Positions 1 to 8,592 of a DNA stretch of 64,000 nt are shown here, piece after piece; positions within the stretch are counted from its first letter, which is position 1, and each line of letters starts with the position of its first letter. This DNA is from Pseudomonadota bacterium (GTDB taxonomy: Bacteria > Desulfobacterota > Desulfobulbia > Desulfobulbales > SURF-16). The notes beneath the pieces were generated by a model. The model worked only from the letters and a program-made list of their open reading frames with translations. It made no database searches and was not told the origin of the DNA. The stretch covers positions 1 to 64,000 of the forward strand of contig JAHJKA010000022.1 in the NCBI GenBank assembly GCA_018822545.1, read 5' to 3'. A program made the translations under genes and the position numbers.

Positions 1-160
1 AGCGCCAGAGATGATCTTGTAATCAAGCCCCCATGTCGCTCGCCGGGGCGAACCCCCTACAGGATTAAATTTCAAGATCGCTGAAATGCGATGCGAATCA
101 GCTTGAAGATATACTCCTTATCATCCGGTCGCGCCACAGGGAGCAGACCCCGGACCAGAC
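1..160. other. left-edge stretch without a supported gene
   Basis: On the plus strand one frame is open from the window edge to a TGA at 82-84 and could be the last 27 codons of a gene starting outside the window. The residues match no family I recognise, so I do not call it. The minus strand shows only a short open frame bounded by a stop inside the neighbouring terminator. Confidence 0.4.
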
Positions 161-190
161 AAAAAGGGGGCTATCTCTGCTCCCCCTTTC
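161..190 (-). terminator. rho-independent terminator of the chemoreceptor gene
   Basis: An 8-bp perfect stem (AAAGGGGG / CCCCCTTT) with an 11-nt loop is followed on the minus strand by a short T run. It lies just past the stop codon of the minus-strand chemoreceptor gene. Confidence 0.75.
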
Positions 191-213
191 CTTTGTGAGT
201 TGTTGTGTAAGGC

Positions 214-2172
214 CTAAAAGTCTTCGAACCCCTCATCATCTTGGGCGGCCGGCAATGCCTTGGGCTGGGATTTATGAGCAACTTTGCTCTGCCCGGAGAC
301 AGATTTACCGGGGAGTGCCTGCCGTGAAACTGCCCTGGTGTGCTTCAGCGAGGCTGTGCCGTGTTCTACCTTTTTCACCTCGTCACCATAGATAACCTTA
401 GCCATATCGACAACATGCTCCTGACTCCGGCGGCTCTCGGCGCGCAGCGATGCTGCTGCCGAGGCAGACTCTTCGGCACTGGCGGCGATCTGCTGCACCA
501 CCTTATCCATCTCACTGATGGCCTTATTGATATGGGAAATCCCGGTGGATTGCTCAACGGAGGCCTCGCTGATCTCGCTAACCAGAGTGCTTATCTTGGC
601 AATAATGTCGGTGACATGCACAAAGGCCTCGCTGGTCCGACCCACAATTGCCGAACCAGTGGCAGTCTTTTTCACCGTCTCGGCAATAAGAGCTTCCGTA
701 CTTTTAGCAGCCGCGGCAGCCCGCATGGCGAGATTTCTCACCTCGTCGGCAACCACAGCAAAGCCAGCCCCTGCTTCACCAGCCCGCGCCGCCTCTACTG
801 CGGCATTCAGTGCCAACAGGTTGGTCTGAAAGGCAATTTCATCGATGGCTTTGACGATTTTCTGAGTGTCCTTGCTGGCTTTAGAGATGTCAGCCATGGA
901 CTGGGTCAAATCAACCATGGCCAGACTTGCCTCGTCCACAACATTACCGGCATCCTTCATGTGGCGGTCGGCCTGCGCCGCATTATCGGCGGTTTGCTTG
1001 GTCATGGAAGACATCTCCTCCATGGAGGATGACGTCTCTTCAATGGCAGCGGCCTGCCCCAAGGCACCATCAGCAAGAAACTGACTGGTCTCGGCAATCT
1101 GGTCAGAGGCCTTACCTACTTCCTCGGTGCTCTGACTCAAGCCATCGATAGCTCTATTGAGCGACAGAGTAATACCCCTGGTGAGAAAAAAGGCAACCAC
1201 GAGACTGGAAATTATACCAAAAATTGAAAGACTGGCCGTGGAAACATTTGTCAGGGCTACCACATGTTTAAGATCACCTTTTTCTTCGGTAATAACCGTA
1301 TCCGTCAACGCACGGTAGTCATGAAGCATTTTTTTGATCTCACCATAGGCGGCGTACGTTTTAGTATCAAAGATATGTTTGGCTGCCTGCTGTCTGACCA
1401 CCTTGGCATCGATCCATGCCTTGCTTTTGGCGTAACGATCGGCAATCTCGTCCAAGGCGATCAGAGTTTCGTTATTGTAGATCTTTTGGGCCTCCGCCCT
1501 GTCGCCCTTGGCCATGGTCTCCACCACTTTCTGGGCCGAGCCATGCAGACGAACATGGGGCTCTTCCCAGGCCTTAAGCAGGTTACCCAGTTCAGGGTCG
1601 CTGGCCTGATAAGCGTAGTACCATTTGCCAAAGGCGCACTTATGCGGATCAAGACCGCCGCTGAACTGTCTACCGCTGAGCAGAGAATTACTCAAATCCT
1701 TGACCCACTTCAGGTGATCAATCCAGCGCTCCGGGAGGAGATTGGCAACCTCGGTGTCAAAGGCCGAGTACGTCTCGCCAATGGCAATGGCAGATTCGTG
1801 CAGACGGTGGTGGGGCTCCTGGATTGCTTTAAGCAAGGTGGCCTCGGAACCGCCCCGGCTGATCAACTCCTGGGTGTCTTCACTATAGAGCCATTTGCCG
1901 AAACCGCACTTATGGTCATCCGTCTCCACCTGCAGGCGAGTGACCTCCTCCTTCAGGAACAGCTCATTGATCTTGGCCATCCAGTTGAGGTGATCAATCT
2001 CCTTGGCCAGCATAAAAGACTTATTATTGTTTTGCGCAAGCAGGAGATTGGTATGATCTTCGACAATATGGAAGCCGAGATAGCTTGCCAACGAAATAAG
2101 TGCCAGCAGGACAACACAAAGGGCAAAACCACCACCCATTTTTACAGCGATGCTTACATTTTTCCCGAACAT
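214..2172 (-). CDS. methyl-accepting chemotaxis protein with tandem periplasmic CZB-like modules
   Basis: Inner-membrane chemoreceptor of 652 aa that should signal to CheA/CheW. A first membrane helix lies near residues 12-33, a periplasmic region at about 35-308, a second helix at about 310-332, then a long cytoplasmic helical hairpin whose conserved tip ([20 protein letters not shown]) lies near residue 450. The periplasmic part holds two copies of a CZB-like zinc signature: H61, HKC at 87-89 followed by GFGKW, and EPHHRLH near 121-125; then H153, HKC at 177-179 with AFGKW, and EPHVRLH near 206-210. The C-terminus ends GFEDF, fitting the aromatic-x-x-aromatic tail that tethers CheR/CheB. 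The ligand is unknown; zinc or a zinc-linked oxidant is inferred. The gene is monocistronic, with its own terminator. Confidence 0.93.
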   Translation of the reverse strand: MFGKNVSIAVKMGGGFALCVVLLALISLASYLGFHIVEDHTNLLLAQNNNKSFMLAKEIDHLNWMAKINELFLKEEVTRLQVETDDHKCGFGKWLYSEDTQELISRGGSEATLLKAIQEPHHRLHESAIAIGETYSAFDTEVANLLPERWIDHLKWVKDLSNSLLSGRQFSGGLDPHKCAFGKWYYAYQASDPELGNLLKAWEEPHVRLHGSAQKVVETMAKGDRAEAQKIYNNETLIALDEIADRYAKSKAWIDAKVVRQQAAKHIFDTKTYAAYGEIKKMLHDYRALTDTVITEEKGDLKHVVALTNVSTASLSIFGIISSLVVAFFLTRGITLSLNRAIDGLSQSTEEVGKASDQIAETSQFLADGALGQAAAIEETSSSMEEMSSMTKQTADNAAQADRHMKDAGNVVDEASLAMVDLTQSMADISKASKDTQKIVKAIDEIAFQTNLLALNAAVEAARAGEAGAGFAVVADEVRNLAMRAAAAAKSTEALIAETVKKTATGSAIVGRTSEAFVHVTDIIAKISTLVSEISEASVEQSTGISHINKAISEMDKVVQQIAASAEESASAAASLRAESRRSQEHVVDMAKVIYGDEVKKVEHGTASLKHTRAVSRQALPGKSVSGQSKVAHKSQPKALPAAQDDEGFEDF

Positions 2173-2574
2173 CAGTTCCCTTCCCTAAGTTAAAGGACTT
2201 GACCAACCCTCTTTTTTCCTGTGCCTGTAGTCTATTATTCACAAACAGACCAAAAATTGTAAAACAAAATTTCATGTGGGAATGAAATTTCACCGTAAAA
2301 ACAGAATATTACAGCAAACAGACTGTCAGGAAACTCCGCTATACTTGGCTGTTGGTAGTAAAGAAAAAAAATTAGCCGCGTCCTTCGTTCAAGTCAAAAT
2401 GCCCTGGGGGAAATAAACTTAAGAACCAGAAACACCCTTTATCACTATGAATTGCAACAATCACTGCTTGCCATAATTGGTGTTTTTATTATTTGTGACA
2501 AAAGATAAAATTTCCTGGAGATGAGGCGCAATTTCTGTCATTTTATGAGGCCAACCTCAACGCAGGAGTTCCCC
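2173..2574. other. divergent intergenic region between chemoreceptor and DUF4438 gene
   Basis: About 400 bp, AT-rich, separating a minus-strand and a plus-strand gene, so it should carry both promoters. The only clear structure is the 9-bp palindrome at 2267-2290. I could not identify convincing -35/-10 pairs. Confidence 0.6.
2267..2290. repeat. perfect inverted repeat, possible operator
   Basis: AAATTTCAT and ATGAAATTT form a perfect 9-bp dyad with a 6-nt spacer, about 95 bp upstream of the chemoreceptor start. The arm length and spacing suit a dimeric regulator site. No T run follows, so it is not a terminator. Confidence 0.45.
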
Positions 2575-3459
2575 ATGAAATTCAAGACCAACGAAGACAA
2601 ACTGGTCTGTCAATCGGTGATTGGTGAAATCACCTCGCCCCTTGGCGGCATCAACCCCTATCGGATCAACCCGGATGGCCACTCTGATATCTATCCTGGG
2701 GTGGGCGGCATTACCTATAATGTCCGCATTGGTGATGGGGCCTGCGGGCTTTTTGCCGACCATGTCGAACCCGGGGTTTCCATCTCCAACTTCACCCAGG
2801 TCTCCGGCCAGGCCGGGCCGAACCGTGCTCTCAACCTTTATGCCTGCGTGGGCAATATGGCCACTGTGGTATCAGGCGAGGCCAAGGGCGCCAAAGGACG
2901 GGTTACAGGCAAACATGGCGGCATTGACCATGTGCTCCTTGATTTTGAACCCAAAGTTCTTGAACAGCTGGTAATCGGCGACAAAATCCAGATCAAGGCC
3001 TTCGGCACCGGCCTGGGCCTGGCCGAGCATCCCGGCATCAAACTGTTGAACATGGACCCGGCCCTGTTTAAGGCCATGGGGGTAAAGCCCTTGAAAGACG
3101 GGCGTCTGGAGGTGCCAGTCACCCACACCCTGCCCGCCAAGATCATGGGGTCAGGCATTGGTCATTCCCATTCCAACTCCGGTGATTATGACATCCAGCT
3201 CTTTGACAAACCAACCGTTGCCGAGTATGGTCTTGACGACTTGCGCCTGGGTGATTTTGTCGCCATCATGGATGCTGACGCCACCTATGGCAGAATCTAC
3301 AAGACAGGCGGCGTGGTCATCGGCATTATTGTTCATTCCGACTGCGTTCTGGCCGGTCATGGACCAGGAGCCATGGTTGCCATGGCCTCCAAGGATGGCC
3401 TGATTGTTCCGAAAATAGATACCAAGGCCAATCTGACAACATACTTCAAAAAACTTTAA
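2575..3459 (+). CDS. DUF4438 family protein
   Basis: 294-aa protein of the DUF4438 family, known from Thermotoga and deltaproteobacteria; the biochemical role is not known to me. It is glycine-rich, with likely small beta domains (GGINPYRINPDGHSDIYPGV near the N-terminus and a C-terminal GVVIGIIVHSDCVLAGHGPG block). There is no signal peptide or membrane segment, so it should be cytoplasmic. The frame is open from 2521, but I place the start at 2575, where AGGAG lies 6 nt ahead of ATG and the family-like N-terminus MKFKTNEDKLV begins. pyrE follows 20 bp downstream, so the two may be co-transcribed. Confidence 0.85.
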   Translation: MKFKTNEDKLVCQSVIGEITSPLGGINPYRINPDGHSDIYPGVGGITYNVRIGDGACGLFADHVEPGVSISNFTQVSGQAGPNRALNLYACVGNMATVVSGEAKGAKGRVTGKHGGIDHVLLDFEPKVLEQLVIGDKIQIKAFGTGLGLAEHPGIKLLNMDPALFKAMGVKPLKDGRLEVPVTHTLPAKIMGSGIGHSHSNSGDYDIQLFDKPTVAEYGLDDLRLGDFVAIMDADATYGRIYKTGGVVIGIIVHSDCVLAGHGPGAMVAMASKDGLIVPKIDTKANLTTYFKKL

Positions 3460-3479
3460 TATCTCCCTGGGAAACCCTT

Positions 3480-4040
3480 ATGAACAACGACAGACAACGC
3501 TTGAAGGAAATCCTTCTTAAAAAATCTTATAACAAGGGCACCACCTTTACCCTGTCTTCCGGCCGCGAATCAGATTTTTATATTGATGTCAAGCAGACCA
3601 GTCTGGATGCCGAGGGCGCCCTGCTCTGCGGCAAACAGATCTTTGAACTGATCAGCAAGCATCCCGAAGAGATAGGTGCTGTGGGTGGCATGACCTTAGG
3701 TGCCGACCCACTGGTGACAGCGGCATCCATTGCCAGTTTTCTTGATGGCAAGCACCCCATCCCCGCTTTTATCGTCAGAAAAGAGGCCAAGGGCCACGGC
3801 ACCGGTCAGTTTCTCGAGGGCCAGAAAAATATGCCCGCCGGTTGCAAGGTCACCCTGCTTGAAGACGTGGTCACCACCGGTGGCACCCTGCTACAGGTCA
3901 TTGACAGGGTGGAAGCCCAAGGGTTCAAGGTCGTGCAGATTATCACGGTGGTTGACCGTGAAGAGGGAGGCGCTGAGGTTCTCGCTGAACGCGGTTTCAC
4001 CCTGGAGTCCATTTTCACCCGAACCCAGCTGCTGGCTTAA
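3480..4040 (+). CDS. pyrE: orotate phosphoribosyltransferase
   Basis: Makes orotidine 5'-phosphate from orotate and PRPP in de novo pyrimidine synthesis. At 186 aa it is slightly short for the family. The PRPP-binding motif is clear (VTLLEDVVTTGGTLLQVIDR, about residues 122-141), as is the flexible-loop region RKEAKGHGTGQ (about 101-111). It follows the DUF4438 gene by 20 bp and is followed by the dual-CxxC mini-gene. The ribosome site is weak (GGGAAA). The assignment is by motif; a close relative in another PRTase subfamily is a minor alternative. Confidence 0.93.
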   Translation: MNNDRQRLKEILLKKSYNKGTTFTLSSGRESDFYIDVKQTSLDAEGALLCGKQIFELISKHPEEIGAVGGMTLGADPLVTAASIASFLDGKHPIPAFIVRKEAKGHGTGQFLEGQKNMPAGCKVTLLEDVVTTGGTLLQVIDRVEAQGFKVVQIITVVDREEGGAEVLAERGFTLESIFTRTQLLA

Positions 4041-4121
4041 GAGTCAGCAGTTAGCACAACTTTCGGGGCCTGAAGTTAAGGTACCGAAAGTTTCAACAAA
4101 ATGCGGTAAGGTTATGATGCA

Positions 4122-4292
4122 ATGAAGTGCCGAAATTGTGCTGGAAAACTAGAGGTAGCCCGCTCCTGCCGTCGAGTACGGATGCGCTGCACATCCTGCG
4201 GCAAGGAGTACCAAATCCACGAGGTGGCCGCCGATCTTGATGATAAGACTGTGGCCATCCTGGAGCGCTACACCGCCATCATCTACGACTAA
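4122..4292 (+). CDS. dual-CxxC small protein (56 aa)
   Basis: A 56-codon frame from ATG 4122 to TAA 4290-4292. It has CRNC at residues 3-6, C16, and CTSCG at 23-27, followed by an acidic helix and the tail TAIIYD. This looks like the small 'dual CXXC motif (seleno)protein' family of deltaproteobacteria; that name is from memory. Some relatives are said to use selenocysteine, but no TGA occurs here. A zinc ribbon or thiol-redox role is plausible. It lies about 80 bp after pyrE on the same strand. The start follows a weak purine stretch. Confidence 0.72.
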   Translation: MKCRNCAGKLEVARSCRRVRMRCTSCGKEYQIHEVAADLDDKTVAILERYTAIIYD

Positions 4293-4325
4293 GAGCTGAC
4301 AGCGAATTTCTTTTCGTTAAGGCCC

Positions 4326-6329
4326 CTACCACTCAAGCCGAAAATTATTATCAAGGACATTAACCTTGGCAAGCTTCACCGTGATCATCTCTCCAGCCTC
4401 AACATGGGCCGCCGAGCTGAGGGGCAGATCGCCCTCAAGGAGAATATCGGTGAGCACCACCTGCACCCGCCGGTCCTGGATATCGAGAACCAGGGCGGCC
4501 ATGGAATTTCCCACCCCGACACTTTCCTCAAGATAGCGCAGCAGCCAATAACGGTGGCGCTGGCTTCGTACCCGGTTGGCCCGTCCTACCCCATGTAGAA
4601 TGTTGCCGACAAAGCCCTTACAGTCTTTTTCCGTAAAAGGCGTGCCCTTACGGCTGATGATACCAGCCAGCTGATGCTGCATAACCAGATCCAAAAAACG
4701 GCGGATGGGCGAGGTGACCGTGGTATAACAGTCGGCGCCCACGCCGCTGTGGGACTTGGCCATGGTCAGCAGATGGCCGCGCGACAGGCAACGGCGTTGC
4801 CGGAAATTAAGAAAAAGGTCGCGCTGCAGCCCCTCAAAAAGACGCTGGCGGGGCGGATCCTGACTCCGGTAGATTCCCGGCTCCATCCTGCTTGAGACAT
4901 ACTGAGCCCCCAGCACATTGGCCAGCACCATAAACTCGGCCACCAGGGAGCGCGACAAGCTATCTGAATCAGCCAGACTCACCGTCACCTTTTCGCCAAC
5001 CCGGATATTGACATCAGGAACCGGCATCACAACAGCACCAGCGGCCACCCGTCGCGCCAACAACTTTTGGGCAAGATCAGTGAGAACAACTATCTCCTCA
5101 TCACTCTTACCCTCGGCCATAACCACGGCCTCATCATAGCTCAACCGTCGTTTGACATTCACCACACTGCGCACAATGCGCGAATGCACCACCTCTCCGG
5201 CCGGAGTCAACTCGACCAAAGTCGAGATGGCCGGTCGATCAACTCCGGCAATAAGACTGCAACCATTTTCTGACAGACTGTGGGGAAGCATGGCGATCTG
5301 ACGATCCGCCATATAGGTGGAGGTTGCCCGTTCGCGGGCCGTATCAAAGAGCAGATCGCCGGGCCGGACATAATGACTGACATCGGCGATATGGATGCCC
5401 ACCAGAAAATTTTCGCCCTTCTTTTCAAGGTGGAGGGCATCATCAAGATCACGGGTGGAGGGGGCATCAATGGTGAGCAGAGGTTTATCGCGCAGATCCA
5501 AACGTCCCTCATCACAAAAATCGCTGCGCAATTCTTGAACCTTGAGAGCAGCCTCTTCTTCTGCTTGGGAAAATTCAGCAGGAAGATCCGATTTTAACAG
5601 AGCAATATTCTCATCCTTATGCCAAACCCCAGCCCGCACCAGGACATAATAAGGATCATGAGGCCGACCAAGATCAGCCCTTTTTAAAAGCTCGCGACAG
5701 GTGGCCGCCTCCTTGGCGTCATTACCCTGAAGATAAAAGGCCTCAACCATCTCCAGACAACGCTTACGCTCTGGCCAGTCGTAGGCCGCGTCCCCATCAT
5801 AGATTGCCCGCAGACCATGGGCGCCGTTTTCAAGAAGCGCCTCTTTGTCCTGTTCTTTGCGGGCCATGACCTGGAGCTGCTCCACCACCTCTTGGCTGTG
5901 AACCAACACCTGGCCTTCTTTAAATTTGAAATAAAATTTGTCGGCAAAAACGCAGCGCAGAAAGGCGGCGACATGATCATCTGTGACATCTTCAGCAAAG
6001 GCCAGCTCGGCAAAAAAAAGGGCAGGAAAGGAACTTTGCTCCTCGCTGACGGCAAGTTCCCAAATCTCCTGAAGATTAATGGGCTCCATCATCGCCTGAC
6101 GCCGAGCCGCGGTTTCCTGGAGAAGAGCCATGATGTCCTCACGGCTGGCAGCACTATACTTCTTATCGGTGACGTGAACGATGCGGGCTAAAGGCAGCTT
6201 CATCTCCCTGCCATTTTGATTCATGACCCGTAAACGCTTGCCATCCTCCTCCTGCACCAGGGCACAGATAAACTTACCCTGCTCGACATATTCAACAATT
6301 TTTCCCAGCACGTTCTTCCCGCTAAACAA
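4326..6329 (-). CDS. RNase II / RNB-family 3'-5' exoribonuclease
   Basis: 667-aa protein with a central RNB catalytic domain. The acidic metal-binding motif is TIDAPSTRDLDDALH near residue 290, and the later block TSPIRRFLDLVMQHQL is the conserved RNB end region. The N-terminal part (about 1-270) looks like a divergent RNA-binding section rather than classical cold-shock domains, and a short OB-like C-terminal part follows. It should degrade single-stranded RNA processively in the cytoplasm. The longest frame begins with TTG at 6329; a GTG at 6311 is an equally possible start, and neither has a strong ribosome site. The gene is convergent with the pyrE group and divergent from era. Confidence 0.88.
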   Translation of the reverse strand: MFSGKNVLGKIVEYVEQGKFICALVQEEDGKRLRVMNQNGREMKLPLARIVHVTDKKYSAASREDIMALLQETAARRQAMMEPINLQEIWELAVSEEQSSFPALFFAELAFAEDVTDDHVAAFLRCVFADKFYFKFKEGQVLVHSQEVVEQLQVMARKEQDKEALLENGAHGLRAIYDGDAAYDWPERKRCLEMVEAFYLQGNDAKEAATCRELLKRADLGRPHDPYYVLVRAGVWHKDENIALLKSDLPAEFSQAEEEAALKVQELRSDFCDEGRLDLRDKPLLTIDAPSTRDLDDALHLEKKGENFLVGIHIADVSHYVRPGDLLFDTARERATSTYMADRQIAMLPHSLSENGCSLIAGVDRPAISTLVELTPAGEVVHSRIVRSVVNVKRRLSYDEAVVMAEGKSDEEIVVLTDLAQKLLARRVAAGAVVMPVPDVNIRVGEKVTVSLADSDSLSRSLVAEFMVLANVLGAQYVSSRMEPGIYRSQDPPRQRLFEGLQRDLFLNFRQRRCLSRGHLLTMAKSHSGVGADCYTTVTSPIRRFLDLVMQHQLAGIISRKGTPFTEKDCKGFVGNILHGVGRANRVRSQRHRYWLLRYLEESVGVGNSMAALVLDIQDRRVQVVLTDILLEGDLPLSSAAHVEAGEMITVKLAKVNVLDNNFRLEW

Positions 6330-6448
6330 GTTTATCTAGATTTCGTCACAGCACAACAGAAGTTGCCCGCACGCTTGCGGGACAGGGTGACAAGTGGTAT
6401 TTTGGCCTGAGAAATCAGGATGTACCAGCTATCTCCCCCTTTGTCACT

Positions 6449-7354
6449 GTGAATCAGACCATGAATAGCCCCGAAGAAAATATCAAAACCGGTGTTGTCG
6501 CCCTGGTGGGCCCGCCCAATGTCGGCAAATCCACCTTGCTCAACACCCTACTCGGCCAGAAGATCTCCATTGTCTCCAACAAGGCCCAGACCACCAGAAA
6601 TCGCATTATGGGCATTGTTAACGGCGAGGGCTACCAGATTCTCATGCTCGACACGCCCGGTATCCACCAGGCCGATTCCCCCCTCAACAAGGAGATGGTG
6701 AAGATCGCCCTGGACTCCCTGCACGATGTAGAGATCATCATCTTTATGATTGATGTCACCTACCCGCTGCCGGAACGGCTGAAAAATGCCCAGCTGGCCC
6801 TTGAAAAAACGGATAAACCCGTCATCCTTGTGATCAACAAGATCGACACGATTGACACCAAGACCCTTTTCCCCATCCTGGAGGCATACGGGGCCTTGTT
6901 CCCCTTTCATGCCATGATACCCATCTCAGCCCTGAAGGCAAACGGCTGCGACCAGCTCATCGCCGAACTCCTGCCCTTACTCCCGGTGCGCCCCCGCCAG
7001 TATCCTGACGACATCCCCACCGATGTTACCGAGCGTTTTATTGTGGGTGAACTGATCCGCGAAAAGATCTTCAACCTCACCCACCAGGAGGTTCCCTACT
7101 CGACGGCAGTGGTGATTGACAGCTTCAAGGAAGAGACAAACCGGGTGGTGATCCATGCCACCATCCAGTTGGAACGGGACTCCCAGAAAGGGATTATCAT
7201 CGGCAAACAGGGGAAGATGCTGGCCCGCATTGGTCGCGAGGCCAGAAAGGACATGGAAGAGCTGCTCGGCACCAGCGTGCTGCTCAAGCTCTGGGTGAAG
7301 GTGGTAAAGGACTGGTCAAGGAACACGCGCTCTCTGCGAGAACTGGGCTTTTAA
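6449..7354 (+). CDS. era: GTPase Era, ribosome assembly factor
   Basis: Binds 16S rRNA near its 3' end and couples small-subunit assembly to GTP hydrolysis. The GTPase domain shows G1 GPPNVGKST, G3 DTPGIH and G4 NKID; the KH domain is present at the C-terminus (GIIIGKQGKMLARIGREA). The length of 301 aa is normal. The frame opens with GTG at 6449; ATG at 6461 gives a four-residue shorter protein and is an alternative because neither has a clear Shine-Dalgarno sequence. Confidence 0.96.
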   Translation: MNQTMNSPEENIKTGVVALVGPPNVGKSTLLNTLLGQKISIVSNKAQTTRNRIMGIVNGEGYQILMLDTPGIHQADSPLNKEMVKIALDSLHDVEIIIFMIDVTYPLPERLKNAQLALEKTDKPVILVINKIDTIDTKTLFPILEAYGALFPFHAMIPISALKANGCDQLIAELLPLLPVRPRQYPDDIPTDVTERFIVGELIREKIFNLTHQEVPYSTAVVIDSFKEETNRVVIHATIQLERDSQKGIIIGKQGKMLARIGREARKDMEELLGTSVLLKLWVKVVKDWSRNTRSLRELGF

Positions 7355-7401
7355 CCGCCCTTACCCATACCTCGTGGCGTCAAAGGCCACAATAAAAAAT
7401 T

Positions 7402-7776
7402 CTATAATTTCGACCGCGCCTCAACAAGGCGCTGGATCTTTTCCTCATCACGGGAAGACAGATCGTGGAACTGGCAGCCTGCTGAGATGAGGTTGAGAAA
7501 ATTATGGTCGATTACCCAGCGCACCTCCATGCGAACCTCCTCGACATCCTGCAACTCGGCCAGACCATTCAAACCCACCAGGGTTAAATAATCTCCGGGC
7601 TTAACGGTAATGGCGCCCTGGCGTTTCTGGCTAAACTGCAGTCCGCCGGCGCTAATATTCAGTATATCAACAAAAAAAGGCTCGCCACCGGTGCCGTTGA
7701 TAGCAGCGGCTATTTTTTCGCCGTTATTAAAAAAGGTTCGAGCAGAAGCTCTCTTTTCTTCAAACGATGATCCCAT
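7402..7776 (-). CDS. PilZ-domain protein
   Basis: 124-aa single-domain protein with the PilZ pattern: a basic N-terminal stretch (EEKRASARTFF), then ILNISAGGLQFSQ as the D/N-x-S-x-x-G block and a beta-rich core (EVRWVIDHNFLNLISAGCQFHDL). PilZ domains bind cyclic di-GMP and often tune motility or surface behaviour; the partner is unknown. A longer frame reaches 7887, but ATG 7776 has AGGGGG at the right distance and removes a hydrophobic, non-homologous extension. It lies downstream of a strong terminator that separates it from the 102-aa gene. Confidence 0.8.
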   Translation of the reverse strand: MGSSFEEKRASARTFFNNGEKIAAAINGTGGEPFFVDILNISAGGLQFSQKRQGAITVKPGDYLTLVGLNGLAELQDVEEVRMEVRWVIDHNFLNLISAGCQFHDLSSRDEEKIQRLVEARSKL

Positions 7777-7892
7777 AAATATCCCCCTAAAATTAAGTGT
7801 CACATCTAGGAAATCTACCAAAAAAGACAGACCACTGGCAAGGAGATAGTTAACAGCACAGAGCAACAGGAAGCATTTTTCTTCCAAAAATG

Positions 7893-7937
7893 ACCATAAA
7901 AAAGCCCCGCCAAGGACTGGCGGGGCTTTTTTATGGT
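7893..7937. terminator. bidirectional terminator, 19-bp perfect stem
   Basis: A perfect 19-bp stem with a 7-nt loop. The GC core is GCCCCGCC / GGCGGGGC, flanked by A6 and T6, so it can act in both directions. It overlaps the stop codon of the minus-strand 102-aa gene, which it probably terminates. Confidence 0.9.
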
Positions 7938-8245
7938 TAAACCATGAGGTCTATTTGGGGCTTGGAATTTTCGGGTGGTGGCGATTGAGGTTGTGCATGA
8001 GGTCGCTCTGTTGCAGAGTCCATACGATTTTCTTCTGCTGCCTGGGAGGCCTCAGAAGCAGCTCGCGACGTCTCCAATGCTGCCGCAGAAAACTCGGCAA
8101 CAACGGCCTGACCAGCCTCACTGGTCTGCCCTGCCCGATTTAATTGATTTTCCCGGGTGGGAGTTTTAATTCCGGTGCCGCTATCTAGATTCTGTGACTT
8201 GTTATTATCCTGGACAGTGGTAAAACTGACGCCATCAATAGCCAT
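7937..8245 (-). CDS. hypothetical 102-aa Ala/Gln/Ser-rich protein
   Basis: I do not recognise this protein. It is hydrophilic, low in complexity, and has an alanine-rich heptad-like stretch (about residues 45-70) that could form a short coiled coil. It ends QIDLMV, similar in flavour to tails of small motility-associated proteins, though I would not assign it. A strong AGGAGGGG ribosome site precedes the ATG and a strong terminator follows, so it is likely expressed as a one-gene transcript. Confidence 0.6.
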   Translation of the reverse strand: MAIDGVSFTTVQDNNKSQNLDSGTGIKTPTRENQLNRAGQTSEAGQAVVAEFSAAALETSRAASEASQAAEENRMDSATERPHAQPQSPPPENSKPQIDLMV

Positions 8246-8592
8246 AATGCCCCTCCTGACAAAGTCATTTGTTCAATAATGCTTCCTTTATTCTAAGTCT
8301 CTTTCTCCACTTTGACCAGCGCTGTTTCTTATTATTTTTGTTTCCCTTTGATTTTCAAGTTGTTGTGATATTTTTTTCATACGTCCCCTCGGCTCTCCGC
8401 GCCATGCAAAAATCACTTTACAACCACAGAACAACCTTCTTGTTTTTCTCTCTTCTTTTTTCTACATATTCTGTTCTTTCATTGTATTTTGACGCCAAAC
8501 TATATAATACAGAAGATCATAAATAAAGAGGATCAGATCGGCATTCCCCAGGGAGACATGTCGATATCAGAATTACATCAAGGACAGATATC
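8246..8592. other. divergent intergenic region upstream of gltX
   Basis: About 350 bp of T-rich sequence between the 102-aa gene and gltX. A possible gltX promoter lies at 8482-8508. No RNA gene or riboswitch fold was recognised. Confidence 0.5.
8482..8508 (+). promoter_or_regulatory. candidate sigma-70 promoter of gltX
   Basis: A perfect TATAAT at 8503-8508 has TTGTAT at 8482-8487 upstream. The 15-nt spacer is short, so the -35 assignment is tentative. The gltX start is 84 bp downstream of the -10. Confidence 0.35.
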
